From the NCBI GenBank assembly GCA_003566155.1, contig PXEP01000193.1:1-47536 (forward strand): DNA of 47,536 nt, given 5' to 3'. Source of the DNA: Candidatus Acetothermia bacterium. GTDB lineage: Bacteria > Bipolaricaulota > Bipolaricaulia > Bipolaricaulales > Bipolaricaulaceae. The position numbers and the translations under genes are program-made. Positions 24,609 to 32,190 of the stretch are shown here, piece by piece (the first letter of the stretch is position 1; each line of letters starts with the position of its first letter). Below the pieces are notes generated by a model that saw nothing but the letters and a program-made list of their open reading frames with translations, had not been told where the DNA came from and searched no databases.

Positions 24609-24961
24609 TCCCGGTTCCCCTTGTCTTCCTCTTCCTTGTGCTCTTTGGGCTTTCCGTACAGAAGATCGGCCGCCTGGCGGCCTCGATCGGGCGCGGGGCC
24701 CGTCTCTGTGCCGGAGAGGACGGGATCTTCCGCCGGTGAAGGGCGCCTGCCGGCGGCCAGGTACACCACCGCCCCGACCAGCCCGCCGAGGATCACCACC
24801 ACCAGCCACAGCCAACGCTTGCCAGTGTGCAACCGCTCCTCAGGCGTTCGCAGGACGCTAACCAGCGCGACGATCTGCAGACCCAGCTGGACAACCGCCA
24901 GCACGATCGCCGCTACCTGCAAGCCCATCGGAAGATCTGCCCACGTCGTCTGTCCGTTCAC
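24605..24961 (-). CDS. PLDc_N-type small membrane protein of an ABC cassette
   Basis: A 118-residue protein. A first hydrophobic helix (about 15-38) is followed by RTPEERLHTGKRWLWLVV and a second helix ending VVYLAAGRRP, which is the PLD-nuclease N-terminal-type module. The last 45 residues are charged and end in a Lys/Glu-rich tail, probably cytoplasmic. AAGGAGGAG before the GTG at 24961 fixes the start. The stop overlaps the ATPase start (GTGA). Such two-helix proteins are often encoded before ABC-2 ATPase genes of drug- or bacteriocin-type exporters. A structural or sensory role is inference. Confidence 0.85.
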   Translation of the reverse strand: MNGQTTWADLPMGLQVAAIVLAVVQLGLQIVALVSVLRTPEERLHTGKRWLWLVVVILGGLVGAVVYLAAGRRPSPAEDPVLSGTETGPAPDRGRQAADLLYGKPKEHKEEEDKGNRE

Positions 24962-25036
24962 GCAATCTCCTCCTTGGAGCGCATTGTACACCCACCCAAG
25001 TAGCTAACCGCCGGGGTTGGTGCGACCGGGGCCTGT

Positions 25037-25147
25037 TCAAAGCTCCTTCTGACTGAAGGCCCACATGGCAGCGGGCATTGCAACCGCGGTGGGCGCCCCC
25101 GCACTGACCAAAAGCGATCCGGCGGCAATCAGTTGCTGGAGGGTCAT
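25037..25147 (-). pseudogene. remnant C-terminus of a second ABC-2 permease
   Basis: A 36-codon frame ends AAMWAFSQKEL, almost identical to the last residues of the permease at 22918 (AAGWAFSRKEL). The DNA is clearly alike as well: both share CTGAAGGCCCAC at the same place. The rest of a permease is absent; upstream lies unrelated sequence and then the flavin-oxidase-like gene. It therefore looks like the tail of a duplicated or deleted cassette. Its own ATG has no good ribosome site. Confidence 0.6.
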
Positions 25148-25267
25148 TGTAGGAAAGAGGTCGAGCGCCGCGCTCTACAAAGAGAGGCACACGCACCACC
25201 GCACCGCCGACCGGGAAACTCCCTTTCCTTAGGGGAGGGGCTGGTCATCCCTTCTGGCCGTGGAGCC

Positions 25268-25690
25268 TTAGAACTCCGCGACCTCCAGCGGTGCCATCCC
25301 CTGGTCCTCGGCGCGCCACACAACCGACGTTCCTTTGGCAAGACGGAACAGGGACAGAGCTTCGTACCCGAACTGATCCACGACCGGCTTGAGGAACGTG
25401 AACACCTCCTCGACGATCCGCTTCTTCAGGTCAAGGTCATCTAGATGCTCCACATTGCCCCGCACGCGGACTTGGACCCCGGCCTTCCTGTCCCAATATG
25501 CGAGCTCGACCGACGGGTTGGCCGCAAGCTGCCTGTGAACGTCCTTGTCAACCCCTGTGCAAAACGTAAGGCCAGCGGGCTCGACCAACGCGGTGTGCAT
25601 GGCGCGGACGCGCGGCTTCCCGCTGTCCACAGTGCCCATGAAGGACGTGGGATTCGCCTTGATAAACTCCAGGATCTGGTCTCGAGTCAT
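25268..25690 (-). CDS. pyridoxamine-5'-phosphate-oxidase-like flavin-binding protein
   Basis: A 140-residue split-barrel protein. The N-terminal helix and strand (LEFIKANPTSFMGTVDSGKP), RVRAMHTALV and the LTFCTGVDKDVHRQL segment match the PNPOx-like family that binds FMN or F420. ELAYWDRKAGVQVRVRGNV is the conserved middle strand pair. Members of this small group occur widely in anaerobes and are annotated only as pyridoxamine oxidase-like. Real PNPOx activity in vitamin B6 salvage is doubtful because the longer substrate-binding C-terminus is missing. It is probably monocistronic. Confidence 0.88.
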   Translation of the reverse strand: MTRDQILEFIKANPTSFMGTVDSGKPRVRAMHTALVEPAGLTFCTGVDKDVHRQLAANPSVELAYWDRKAGVQVRVRGNVEHLDDLDLKKRIVEEVFTFLKPVVDQFGYEALSLFRLAKGTSVVWRAEDQGMAPLEVAEF

Positions 25691-25803
25691 AGTGAGCCCA
25701 TCCTACGCGTGAATTCTAGGAGTCACAACCCCAATTACGTCCTACGATTTGATCGCCTGACTGCCGCGGGTGCCCACGTGACTACTGCACCACGCCGGCG
25801 CGA

Positions 25804-26961
25804 TCAGAAAACGTAGCCCAGCACCCAGAGCGCTACCGTGGCGGCCGCCAGCACGGCCCACACCCCGGCCCGCCAGTCCAGGATCCTGCGGCCGTTGAAC
25901 GCTGTAAACGGGAAGAAGACAAGCAGCACATCGAACAGCGCGAAGGCACGTGCGTAAAGCAAAGCGAAGCCTAGGAGCGCACGGTTCTCTTCCGAGGCGG
26001 GCATCCAGCGCATCGCCTGGAGGCCCCATCCAGCCAGAAGCAGCGCCACGGCTCCGGCACACGCCACCGGCCCGAGCTTGGGGAGCCACTCCCGGTAGCT
26101 CCACACCCTCCGCGCGGGGTAGAGGCCCCCGGGCGCGATGAACAAGCCGGCATTCGCCAATGCGATGACCGCGGATAGGAGAAGCCCGGTCTCCCACGGG
26201 CGGTACAGAACCGGCAGGCGCAACCGCTGCGCCGCAAGGGCCATGGCGGCCAGCCTGAGTCCCAGGAGGCCCGTTACCACAACCGCAGGGTGCCACAGGT
26301 TAGGTAGGCTGAGCGGCTGGCCCATCCGCCAGACCATCATCAGCCCCAGGAGAACCAGCGTGACCGTCGTGCCCGCCACTCCCGCATCCGACAGCCGTGG
26401 CGCTCCGCTCAGCGCATGGGGGGTGGGCTCCTCCTTCACCGCATACGGGGCATCGTCCCGGCGACGCGCCCAGAGGAAATAGCCCACGTCCACCAAGTGA
26501 AACGTCCGGAACCATATCAGCGGAAGCCGCATGCCATACAACTTCACCTGCTCGCAGAACGGAAGGATACGGAACCCACAGCGGGCGAACCGGTTGCTGG
26601 AGTTCGTGTTGTGGCCTTCCACACAAGTGAACACATCGCTGCAGCCTTCTTCTGCAAACCACGTCATAGCACGTTCGACCAGCGCGGAGGCCGCGCCCCG
26701 GCCACGCGCCTCCGACAAGACGAACAACCATTTCACGACGCCTCCGACCCGTCTTCTGTCGATGCGGAACGACGAAAGCGTGATGCCACCCACGATCTCC
26801 CCGTCTAGCTCATAGACGAACGCCGCCTTTCCCACATCGAAAAACAGGCTAGGCAGCCACCCGAAGGCACGCCGCATCACGCGCGTGAGTTGGCCCCTCT
26901 CGTCATCGCGTAGCTTGCGAACCTTGCCGGAGTCCTTTGCCATCGTGTTGTCTCTTGCCAA
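25804..26961 (-). CDS. GNAT acetyltransferase fused to a site-2-protease-like membrane domain
   Basis: A 385-residue two-domain protein. Residues 12-145 are a GNAT N-acetyltransferase: the acetyl-CoA loop is RGRGAAS (87-93), followed by FTCVEGHNTNSSNRFARCGF. Residues 195-385 form about six membrane helices whose order and short motifs resemble site-2 protease-like (M50) membrane proteins: a helix where HExxH should be (LRLAA at 235-239), then YRPWETGLLLSAVIALANAG, APGGLYPA, and PFTAFNGRRILDW in place of the usual PLDG metal-ligand segment. Both zinc sites appear lost, so I infer a non-catalytic protease fold tethering an acetyltransferase. The TTG start has GGGGGAG close before it; an ATG at 26943 is the alternative. 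Confidence 0.75.
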   Translation of the reverse strand: MARDNTMAKDSGKVRKLRDDERGQLTRVMRRAFGWLPSLFFDVGKAAFVYELDGEIVGGITLSSFRIDRRRVGGVVKWLFVLSEARGRGAASALVERAMTWFAEEGCSDVFTCVEGHNTNSSNRFARCGFRILPFCEQVKLYGMRLPLIWFRTFHLVDVGYFLWARRRDDAPYAVKEEPTPHALSGAPRLSDAGVAGTTVTLVLLGLMMVWRMGQPLSLPNLWHPAVVVTGLLGLRLAAMALAAQRLRLPVLYRPWETGLLLSAVIALANAGLFIAPGGLYPARRVWSYREWLPKLGPVACAGAVALLLAGWGLQAMRWMPASEENRALLGFALLYARAFALFDVLLVFFPFTAFNGRRILDWRAGVWAVLAAATVALWVLGYVF

Positions 26962-27070
26962 CGCTCCCCCTTCACATCCTGGCGACCGCTTAGGATACTG
27001 TCTTGCCCCCTACAGCCAAACCCGCGCTGTTGGGTGCAAGGACAGCCCAGTCCGGCTTTGTCAGTCCGTG

Positions 27071-27076
27071 TACACT
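27071..27076 (+). promoter_or_regulatory. possible -10 box giving a leaderless transcript
   Basis: TACACT ends seven bases before the ATG at 27083, so transcription would start at or next to the start codon. No Shine-Dalgarno sequence is present. No good -35 hexamer is visible at 16-18 bases upstream, so confidence is low. Confidence 0.3.
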
Positions 27077-27082
27077 CAATGC

Positions 27083-27505
27083 ATGTGGGTCATCGTTCAC
27101 GCCTTCTCCGGTATGGCTCTGGGGGCACTGCTCACAACGCGCAGTCTCTGGGAAATCGCGATCTGGGCGCTCCTCCTTCACATGGTGCTGGATATCATCC
27201 CACATTGGGACTACACGCGCCTTGTCCGCCGTGTGCGCTGGGGGGCGGCAGACGCAGGCCTTGCGGTGACAGCACTGGTCCTCGCGCGGGCCGTGTTCGG
27301 CCTGGAGTGGGGGATCATCGTGGCCGGAGCGGTGTCGGCGATGCCCGACTTTGAGCTTCTGGACACGCTGGTCGGCCTGAAGCGTCCCCGACTGTTCCCG
27401 AGTCACCGGCCGTGGTTTCCCCACGGATCTTGCGCCCCACTGCCCGGAGTTATCACACAAGGCGCCATCGTCATCGCCTCGTTCCTATTGCTCGTGTTCC
27501 TTTGA
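27083..27505 (+). CDS. small membrane protein with metal-hydrolase-like His/Asp motif
   Basis: A 140-residue protein with three or four helices. The segment LLHMVLDIIPHWDY (residues 31-44) has the His-x3-Asp-x3-His-x-Asp pattern of the YdjM/DUF457-like membrane-bound metal-dependent hydrolase group, and H6 near the start fits the first His. The remaining helices surround a PDFELLDTLVG loop. It is shorter than most members. The ATG at 27083 is preferred because it matches the family start and follows a -10-like box; the open frame runs further upstream but reads as non-coding. Function unknown. Confidence 0.7.
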   Translation: MWVIVHAFSGMALGALLTTRSLWEIAIWALLLHMVLDIIPHWDYTRLVRRVRWGAADAGLAVTALVLARAVFGLEWGIIVAGAVSAMPDFELLDTLVGLKRPRLFPSHRPWFPHGSCAPLPGVITQGAIVIASFLLLVFL

Positions 27506-27752
27506 GGTCTGCGGATAGAAGCCTTCAAGGAGTCTCTCTTTCTCGACCGGGCGGACCGTCTGTGCTGTCGTCGTTTCGCATAGGTCTGTCATGGTCTTCA
27601 GCAAATGCCGTGCCTGCAGTGTTTCCTAACGCGAACCAGCACAACCCCGCGCGTTCAACGAGACACTGATGCAGTTTCTCGATGCGCTCGGCTAGGGACC
27701 CCAAGAGCGGGCGCCAGAGCATGTGCGCTAGCGGGGGGGGGGCGCTGCGGCC

Positions 27753-28373
27753 TCAGGGGCGGCGGCAAACGACGCGTCGCAGGATAAGGAAGCCCCCGGC
27801 CAAGATCAGCGCAGCTGGCCAGATGATGCTTAGGGGATCGCGGATGCCGCCTGTCGTCATCACAGCCACGAGGGCAAGCGCCACAGAGGGGAACCAGGCC
27901 CATGTCTGTCGACCGTCAGGGGTCGGGGCGAGCGCCACCAATGCGAACGTGACCGCCAGTCCGAAGAAGAAAACCCCTGCCTGTACGTTTCCCTGCATTC
28001 CAGAGACGAGGGCCAGGGTGAGCAAGACCCCTCCAGGGATTAGAGCCCACCATTGCTCGCGGTCGATGAGGAAGATGACCCCAAAGCTCACCCCGATCGC
28101 ACCGAGGAAGGGGGCACCGCTCCACGCGCCCAGCACAGAGCCAAAGAGGGCTGTGGCGCCCAGGCCCAAGAGCGCGAATCCGGGGATGAGCGCCCACCAG
28201 TGCTGCCGGCCTCGGGCGAACACAGCGAGGAAGGCGATGCCAGCCAGGGCGAACAAGGCACCTCTGGCCGCCTCGTCCTGATCGCCGAAGACGCCCAGGT
28301 TGACGAGGAGAAGCACCACACCAGCCAGGACCAGTGCACCGGCAAGCCACATGGACGTGGATGACGTTCTCAT
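27753..28373 (-). CDS. multi-helix membrane protein, LiaF/DUF5668-like
   Basis: A 206-residue hydrophobic protein with about seven short membrane helices, several arranged as repeats of an HWWALIPGFALLGLG-like unit (here around 55-70, again as QWWALIPGGVLLTLA, and WAWFPSVALALVA). The closing SIIWPAALILAGGFLILRR matches the helical pairs found in LiaF and DUF5668 proteins. A sensory or envelope-stress role is possible but not shown. The ATG at 28373 begins MRTSSTSMWLAGALVLAGVV; no ribosome site is apparent and earlier in-frame starts read as non-coding. A ten-G tract lies just past the stop. Confidence 0.75.
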   Translation of the reverse strand: MRTSSTSMWLAGALVLAGVVLLLVNLGVFGDQDEAARGALFALAGIAFLAVFARGRQHWWALIPGFALLGLGATALFGSVLGAWSGAPFLGAIGVSFGVIFLIDREQWWALIPGGVLLTLALVSGMQGNVQAGVFFFGLAVTFALVALAPTPDGRQTWAWFPSVALALVAVMTTGGIRDPLSIIWPAALILAGGFLILRRVVCRRP

Positions 28374-28720
28374 AACGCTGAGGAGTATGCCACACAAACC
28401 GACCGAACTCGAGGAGGCAGCAAACATCGGAACAAGTCTTCCGTCTCCTGGATCTATCTGGAGTTTGCACAGTGCGTGCAGCCTGCAAGCAGCAGGCCGT
28501 AGAGAAAAGAGTGTACACTGAGCGATCGTGCCGAAGGCTGCCCATTGGAGAAGCACTCAGGATGTGCAGCCGGCAGTGGGCGGGCGTCGTTGGGAGCGCA
28601 TACGGCCGTGTGAACCTGGGGAAGCCGGGGGACTGCAGGAGCCGGTCTGTGCTCAACGCGCTTCCGGGACGGGCCACATCATCTGTCAGGGACGGGGACA
28701 TCGACTGAAGGAGGAAGACG
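28374..28720. other. 347-base divergent intergenic region
   Basis: It separates the minus-strand membrane protein from the plus-strand ABC-2 cassette. GCCTGC-AAGCA-GCAGGC (28481-28497) is a small hairpin. TACACT at 28514-28519 is a possible -10 box for the plus strand. Open frames across it are of non-coding character. The right end carries GAAGGAGGAAG, the ribosome site of the gene at 28721. Confidence 0.45.
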
Positions 28721-29182
28721 GTGCAGTATCTTGTGTTCAGCGGGTTGTTCATCGCGGCGCACATCGTCGCGTACATGGTTGCCGGGGCTGTCACGTTCCA
28801 GCTTTTCTACAAGCCGATCCACGGAGGCAAGGGGGCGCTCTACAAGGATTTCCTCAGAGATACCGAGGATCCAAAGGAGAAGCAGCGTCTTGGGTTGTTG
28901 CTCGTCCCCACCCAGGTGGCGCGGGGGCTGTTGATGTCGCTGGTACTCTACCCGGTGCTCGGCTACCTGGGAGGCCTGTCGTTCGGCGTTCAGCTCGCGT
29001 TCCTCGGGGGGCTGATGTTCGTGTACACGGACTTTTGCTCGGCCGTGCCGTTTTCCAACACGCTCGAGGGTGTCGTGTACATGAAGCCGCGGTTCATCCG
29101 GGAGGCGTTCTTGAAAACGCAAGTCGAGAGCGTGTTCTACAGCGTCCTCATGGGCCTGGCCGGGGCGCTGTTCCTGTTCTAG
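28721..29182 (+). CDS. hypothetical membrane protein preceding an ABC-2 cassette
   Basis: A 153-residue protein with four helices (about 4-27, 64-82, 87-106 and 135-152). A cytoplasmic loop between the first two helices is rich in Lys, Glu and Asp (KDFLRDTEDPKEKQR), and a SAVPFSNTLEG segment follows the third helix. AAGGAGGAAG precedes the GTG start. The ABC ATPase gene follows 52 bases later, so the three genes to 30984 likely form one operon. The family is not recognised. The position parallels that of the PLDc_N protein in the other cassette. Confidence 0.78.
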   Translation: MQYLVFSGLFIAAHIVAYMVAGAVTFQLFYKPIHGGKGALYKDFLRDTEDPKEKQRLGLLLVPTQVARGLLMSLVLYPVLGYLGGLSFGVQLAFLGGLMFVYTDFCSAVPFSNTLEGVVYMKPRFIREAFLKTQVESVFYSVLMGLAGALFLF

Positions 29183-29234
29183 TTTGCTGCTCCAATCCAC
29201 GTTCGCCCGTGGAAAAGAGACAGAGGGGAGGATC

Positions 29235-30206
29235 GTGAACGCAGTTTTGCAAGTCAACGGGCTCACCAAGAGCTACGGAAGTGTGGTTGCCAACGACGGT
29301 GTCGATCTGGTCGTCAACCGGGGTGAGGTGGTCGGTCTGCTTGGGCACAACGGCGCCGGGAAGACGACGCTCGTCCTGCAGGTGATCGGGCTGCTCATGC
29401 CGGATGCGGGCACGATACACGTGGACGCCGTGGATGCAGTGGCCGACCCGGCGGCCGCCCGCCGGCGCGTGGCGTTGATGGCACAGGCCCAGACCCCGAT
29501 CGATGGACTCACGCCTCGAACAGCGGTCGCACTTGCAGCTCGCCTGCGCGGACTGGACAAGCGGAGAGCAAGGCATGAAGCGGAGAGGATAGCTGCAGAG
29601 CTGGCCATCGAGCCCTGGCTGGACCGGCGGGCGGGACCGGAGGGGACGGGGCTCTCTGGGGGCGTGCGCAGGCTCACCGGGTTCGCAATGGCCACTGTGG
29701 CCCCCACGCCGCTGGTCATCCTCGATGAGCCGACGAACGATGTCGATCCGGCGCGGCGACGCCGCTTGTGGGAGCTCGTCCGCCGGGTGGCCGATCGTGG
29801 AGCGGGCGTGCTCCTCGTAACCCATAACGTGAGCGAGGCCGAGCGCGCTGTGGACCGTCTGGTGATCATGGACGAAGGGCGGGTCGTGGCCGCGGGGACG
29901 CCGCAACAGCTACGAGGCACGGAGGATCACCTCAGGCTAGAGCTCATCGTGGAGCCGGAGGGTGATCCCTCACGCATCGTGCCGCCGTTTGCCTGTCTGC
30001 GCGATGTGGTCGTGGGCCGCCGCCGGTTGCTTACGTTCCCCGCTGCGGAGGCCGAGCGCGCCATCCAGTGGGCAGCGGCCAGCCGAAGCCGCGGCGCGTT
30101 CGAGTCGTTCGCCCTTACGCCGACGTCACTCGAGGAGCTGTACCTAGAACTCACCGAGAGCAAGAGCCAGGCGAGCGGACCGGAGGAGGTGGCCACCCGT
30201 GGATGA
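29235..30206 (+). CDS. ABC transporter ATP-binding protein with altered signature
   Basis: A 323-residue ATPase of the ABC-2 exporter group. Walker A is GHNGAGKTT (residues 37-45), Walker B is LVILDEPTND, and the H-loop is LVTHNVSEAE. The signature reads LSGGVRRLTG, with Val in place of the usual Gln of LSGGQ. A C-terminal regulatory segment of about 100 residues ends LEELYLELTESKS. AGGGGAGGA fixes the GTG at 29235. The stop overlaps the permease start by eight bases. Substrate unknown; export is inferred from the permease type. Confidence 0.92.
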   Translation: MNAVLQVNGLTKSYGSVVANDGVDLVVNRGEVVGLLGHNGAGKTTLVLQVIGLLMPDAGTIHVDAVDAVADPAAARRRVALMAQAQTPIDGLTPRTAVALAARLRGLDKRRARHEAERIAAELAIEPWLDRRAGPEGTGLSGGVRRLTGFAMATVAPTPLVILDEPTNDVDPARRRRLWELVRRVADRGAGVLLVTHNVSEAERAVDRLVIMDEGRVVAAGTPQQLRGTEDHLRLELIVEPEGDPSRIVPPFACLRDVVVGRRRLLTFPAAEAERAIQWAAASRSRGAFESFALTPTSLEELYLELTESKSQASGPEEVATRG

Positions 30207-30984
30207 CAAGCGCACGCCTCCCGCTCCCGCACTGGAGGAGGTGCGGCTTCCCCACCTCACAGCCTACCGGCTGCTCGTCAAGTGGCAGGCGGCGGGTATG
30301 GGCGCGATGCTGCCTTTGGTCATGGTGGTTCAGGCCATGTTGGCCGTTGGGCTCATCGTGGGCTTCGGTTTCTTGATCCCTGGAATAGACCGCGAGACCG
30401 CCACCTTCCTTTCCACCGGGGCCCCAACGACGTTGCTCGTGATCATCGGATTGGTGATGGTTCCCCAGGCGGTGGCCACGGCCCGAAACAACGGTTCCTG
30501 GAACTACTTGCGGAGCCTCCCCGTCCCGCGGCCGCTGCTCCTTCTGTCCGATCTGACAGTGTGGTTGGCCGTGGCGCTTCCAGGGCTGGTGATGGCGCTC
30601 CTGACTGCATGGCTCAGGTTCGACGTACCATTTTCGTTCAACTGGCCTGTGCTGGTAGGCGCCGCGTTCTTGACAGTGCTTATGGCTACCTCCGTGGGCT
30701 ACGCGATCGCCGTGTCCCTCCCGCCTCTTCTGGCACAGCTCGCCTCCCAAGTGCTCGTGTTCTTCGTGCTGCTGTTCTCCCCGCTGACCTTCCCCGCAGA
30801 GCAGCTTCCGGTCTGGTTCCAGCAGGTGCACAGCGTCTTGCCCATCCAGCGAGCGGGGGATGCGTTACGGGCAGGGCTAGTCGCCGACCAGTACCCGTTC
30901 GAACCCGTGGGGATGGCCATCCTAGGGGGCTGGTGCTTGGCGGGCCTGGCGATCACACTGCGCGCCCTGACACGGCGTCGCTAG
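30199..30984 (+). CDS. ABC-2 type transporter permease
   Basis: A 261-residue permease with six helices: about 34-58, 75-90, 113-137, 150-172, 178-198 and 235-255. The cytoplasmic loop TARNNGSWNYLRSLPVPRP after the second helix is the conserved coupling region of ABC-2 permeases, and the FSPLTFPAEQLP segment near residue 195 is also typical. The GTG start overlaps the ATPase gene and has GGAGGAGG upstream. It is the last gene of the three-gene cassette; a 400-base gap follows. Confidence 0.9.
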   Translation: MDDKRTPPAPALEEVRLPHLTAYRLLVKWQAAGMGAMLPLVMVVQAMLAVGLIVGFGFLIPGIDRETATFLSTGAPTTLLVIIGLVMVPQAVATARNNGSWNYLRSLPVPRPLLLLSDLTVWLAVALPGLVMALLTAWLRFDVPFSFNWPVLVGAAFLTVLMATSVGYAIAVSLPPLLAQLASQVLVFFVLLFSPLTFPAEQLPVWFQQVHSVLPIQRAGDALRAGLVADQYPFEPVGMAILGGWCLAGLAITLRALTRRR

Positions 30985-31385
30985 ACGCCGGCCCAGCGCG
31001 CCCGGCAACACCACCAACAACGGCTTCCCCTAGCACCCCTCCCCTGGAACCACATTCCTATGTGCATTGGCGTTGGTGACTTCAACGGTACCTGTTCTGT
31101 GCTGCGTAAGCCATTGTGGCATTGCGGGCTACACGTGAGCACCGCAGAGCTATGCAGGCACCACTGCCACACACGACCCACAGTAAGCCCCAACCTCGCC
31201 TTTACGATGGAGGATACGGGTGGGTATGGCTCGAGGGGCTCAGAAAGAAGGCTGAGCGAGCGCTGTGCGCGTGGGATCAGGGAAGCGCCGCGTGGGCAGC
31301 CCTTGTGATGCATGCTAGACTCGGAGGGGAGGTGATGGAGATGAAGCGCAGCTGCGAAATCTCGGGCTGGCTGGCGTAGGGCACG
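30985..31385 (+). other. 401-base region before the S41 fragment
   Basis: The first 330 bases show no conserved coding sequence or RNA gene. At 31324-31331 GAGGGGAG precedes an ATG at 31334 that opens a frame of 14 codons closed by TAG at 31377. The S41-like frame then resumes three codons later in the same reading frame, so the right end of this region is probably the broken start of that gene. Confidence 0.45.
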
Positions 31386-32102
31386 GTGGTGGGGTGCCAG
31401 GCGCTTACCACCATAGATCCTTTTAGAGAAGAGCATTTGGACGCCTTCCTGGCTGACGCCTCTGCGCTCGGTGAAGAGCCTTGCCTGATCCTCGACCTGC
31501 GTGCCAACAGGGGAGGCTCTCTGAGGTACGCCTACAAGTGGTTGGACGACTTCGTGCGCGGGTATGTCCCCCCTGCGGATTCCCCGTATGGGGTCTTGTA
31601 CGCACCAGAAGCGACCGCTGGAGATCTGGCCAGTAGCATACTCACAGCGCATTTGCGGACGAGAACGGCGTTGAACCTACAGGAGTTCGACGAAAGGGAT
31701 GTGGGATCGAACTACGTAATCGGGTTGTACGCTGAACCCGCCGGCTGGGCCATTCCGGAATACCGACCGCTGGGGGAGATGGTGAACGATACTGTGTTGG
31801 TGGTACTCGTCGACCAGTACACGACTTCAGCGGGAGAGTGGTTCGTATCTGCACTGCGGCGGATGGAGAACGTGATCATCATGGGCTACCCAACGCGTGG
31901 CGTCCTGACAACCGGAGGGGCCGTGAGAGTCTCCCTCCCCAACTCCGGCATTACTGTTGCCCTTCCTCAAGCCATAAGGCTAGAACCCGACCTGAAACTG
32001 CGTGAAGGGCGGGGGTTGGAGCCTGATCTCTGGGTGGAGCCGCGAAGGGCTGTGGAGACCGCTGTCCAGTTCCTCCATAGGTACTTCGACTGCGGGGAGT
32101 GA
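31386..32102 (+). CDS. truncated S41 peptidase-like protein, probable pseudogene
   Basis: A 238-residue frame matching only the catalytic core of S41 (C-terminal processing/tricorn-core/IRBP-like) peptidases. LILDLRANRGGS (34-45) is the conserved substrate-cradling strand and turn, and QYTTSAGEWF holds the expected nucleophile S148. The N-terminal domain and any signal peptide or PDZ domain are missing. A well-placed ribosome site belongs to an ATG at 31334 that is separated from this frame by a single in-frame TAG at 31377. Either the gene is a decayed fragment, or translation begins weakly at the GTG of 31386. Activity is unlikely. Confidence 0.65.
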   Translation: MVGCQALTTIDPFREEHLDAFLADASALGEEPCLILDLRANRGGSLRYAYKWLDDFVRGYVPPADSPYGVLYAPEATAGDLASSILTAHLRTRTALNLQEFDERDVGSNYVIGLYAEPAGWAIPEYRPLGEMVNDTVLVVLVDQYTTSAGEWFVSALRRMENVIIMGYPTRGVLTTGGAVRVSLPNSGITVALPQAIRLEPDLKLREGRGLEPDLWVEPRRAVETAVQFLHRYFDCGE

Positions 32103-32190
32103 GCCCTGCATGTGGCGGTATTCCCTTGAAGAAGCTGAGCAGCTTTCGCAATGAGAGTCTCGTCCGAGAAGACCTCGGCGGGCCCTGCAC

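Noticed and set aside
27525-27722. A 65-codon minus-strand frame in the gap after the HD/DUF457-like gene
   Set aside because: No start signal and no recognisable motif; treated as intergenic.
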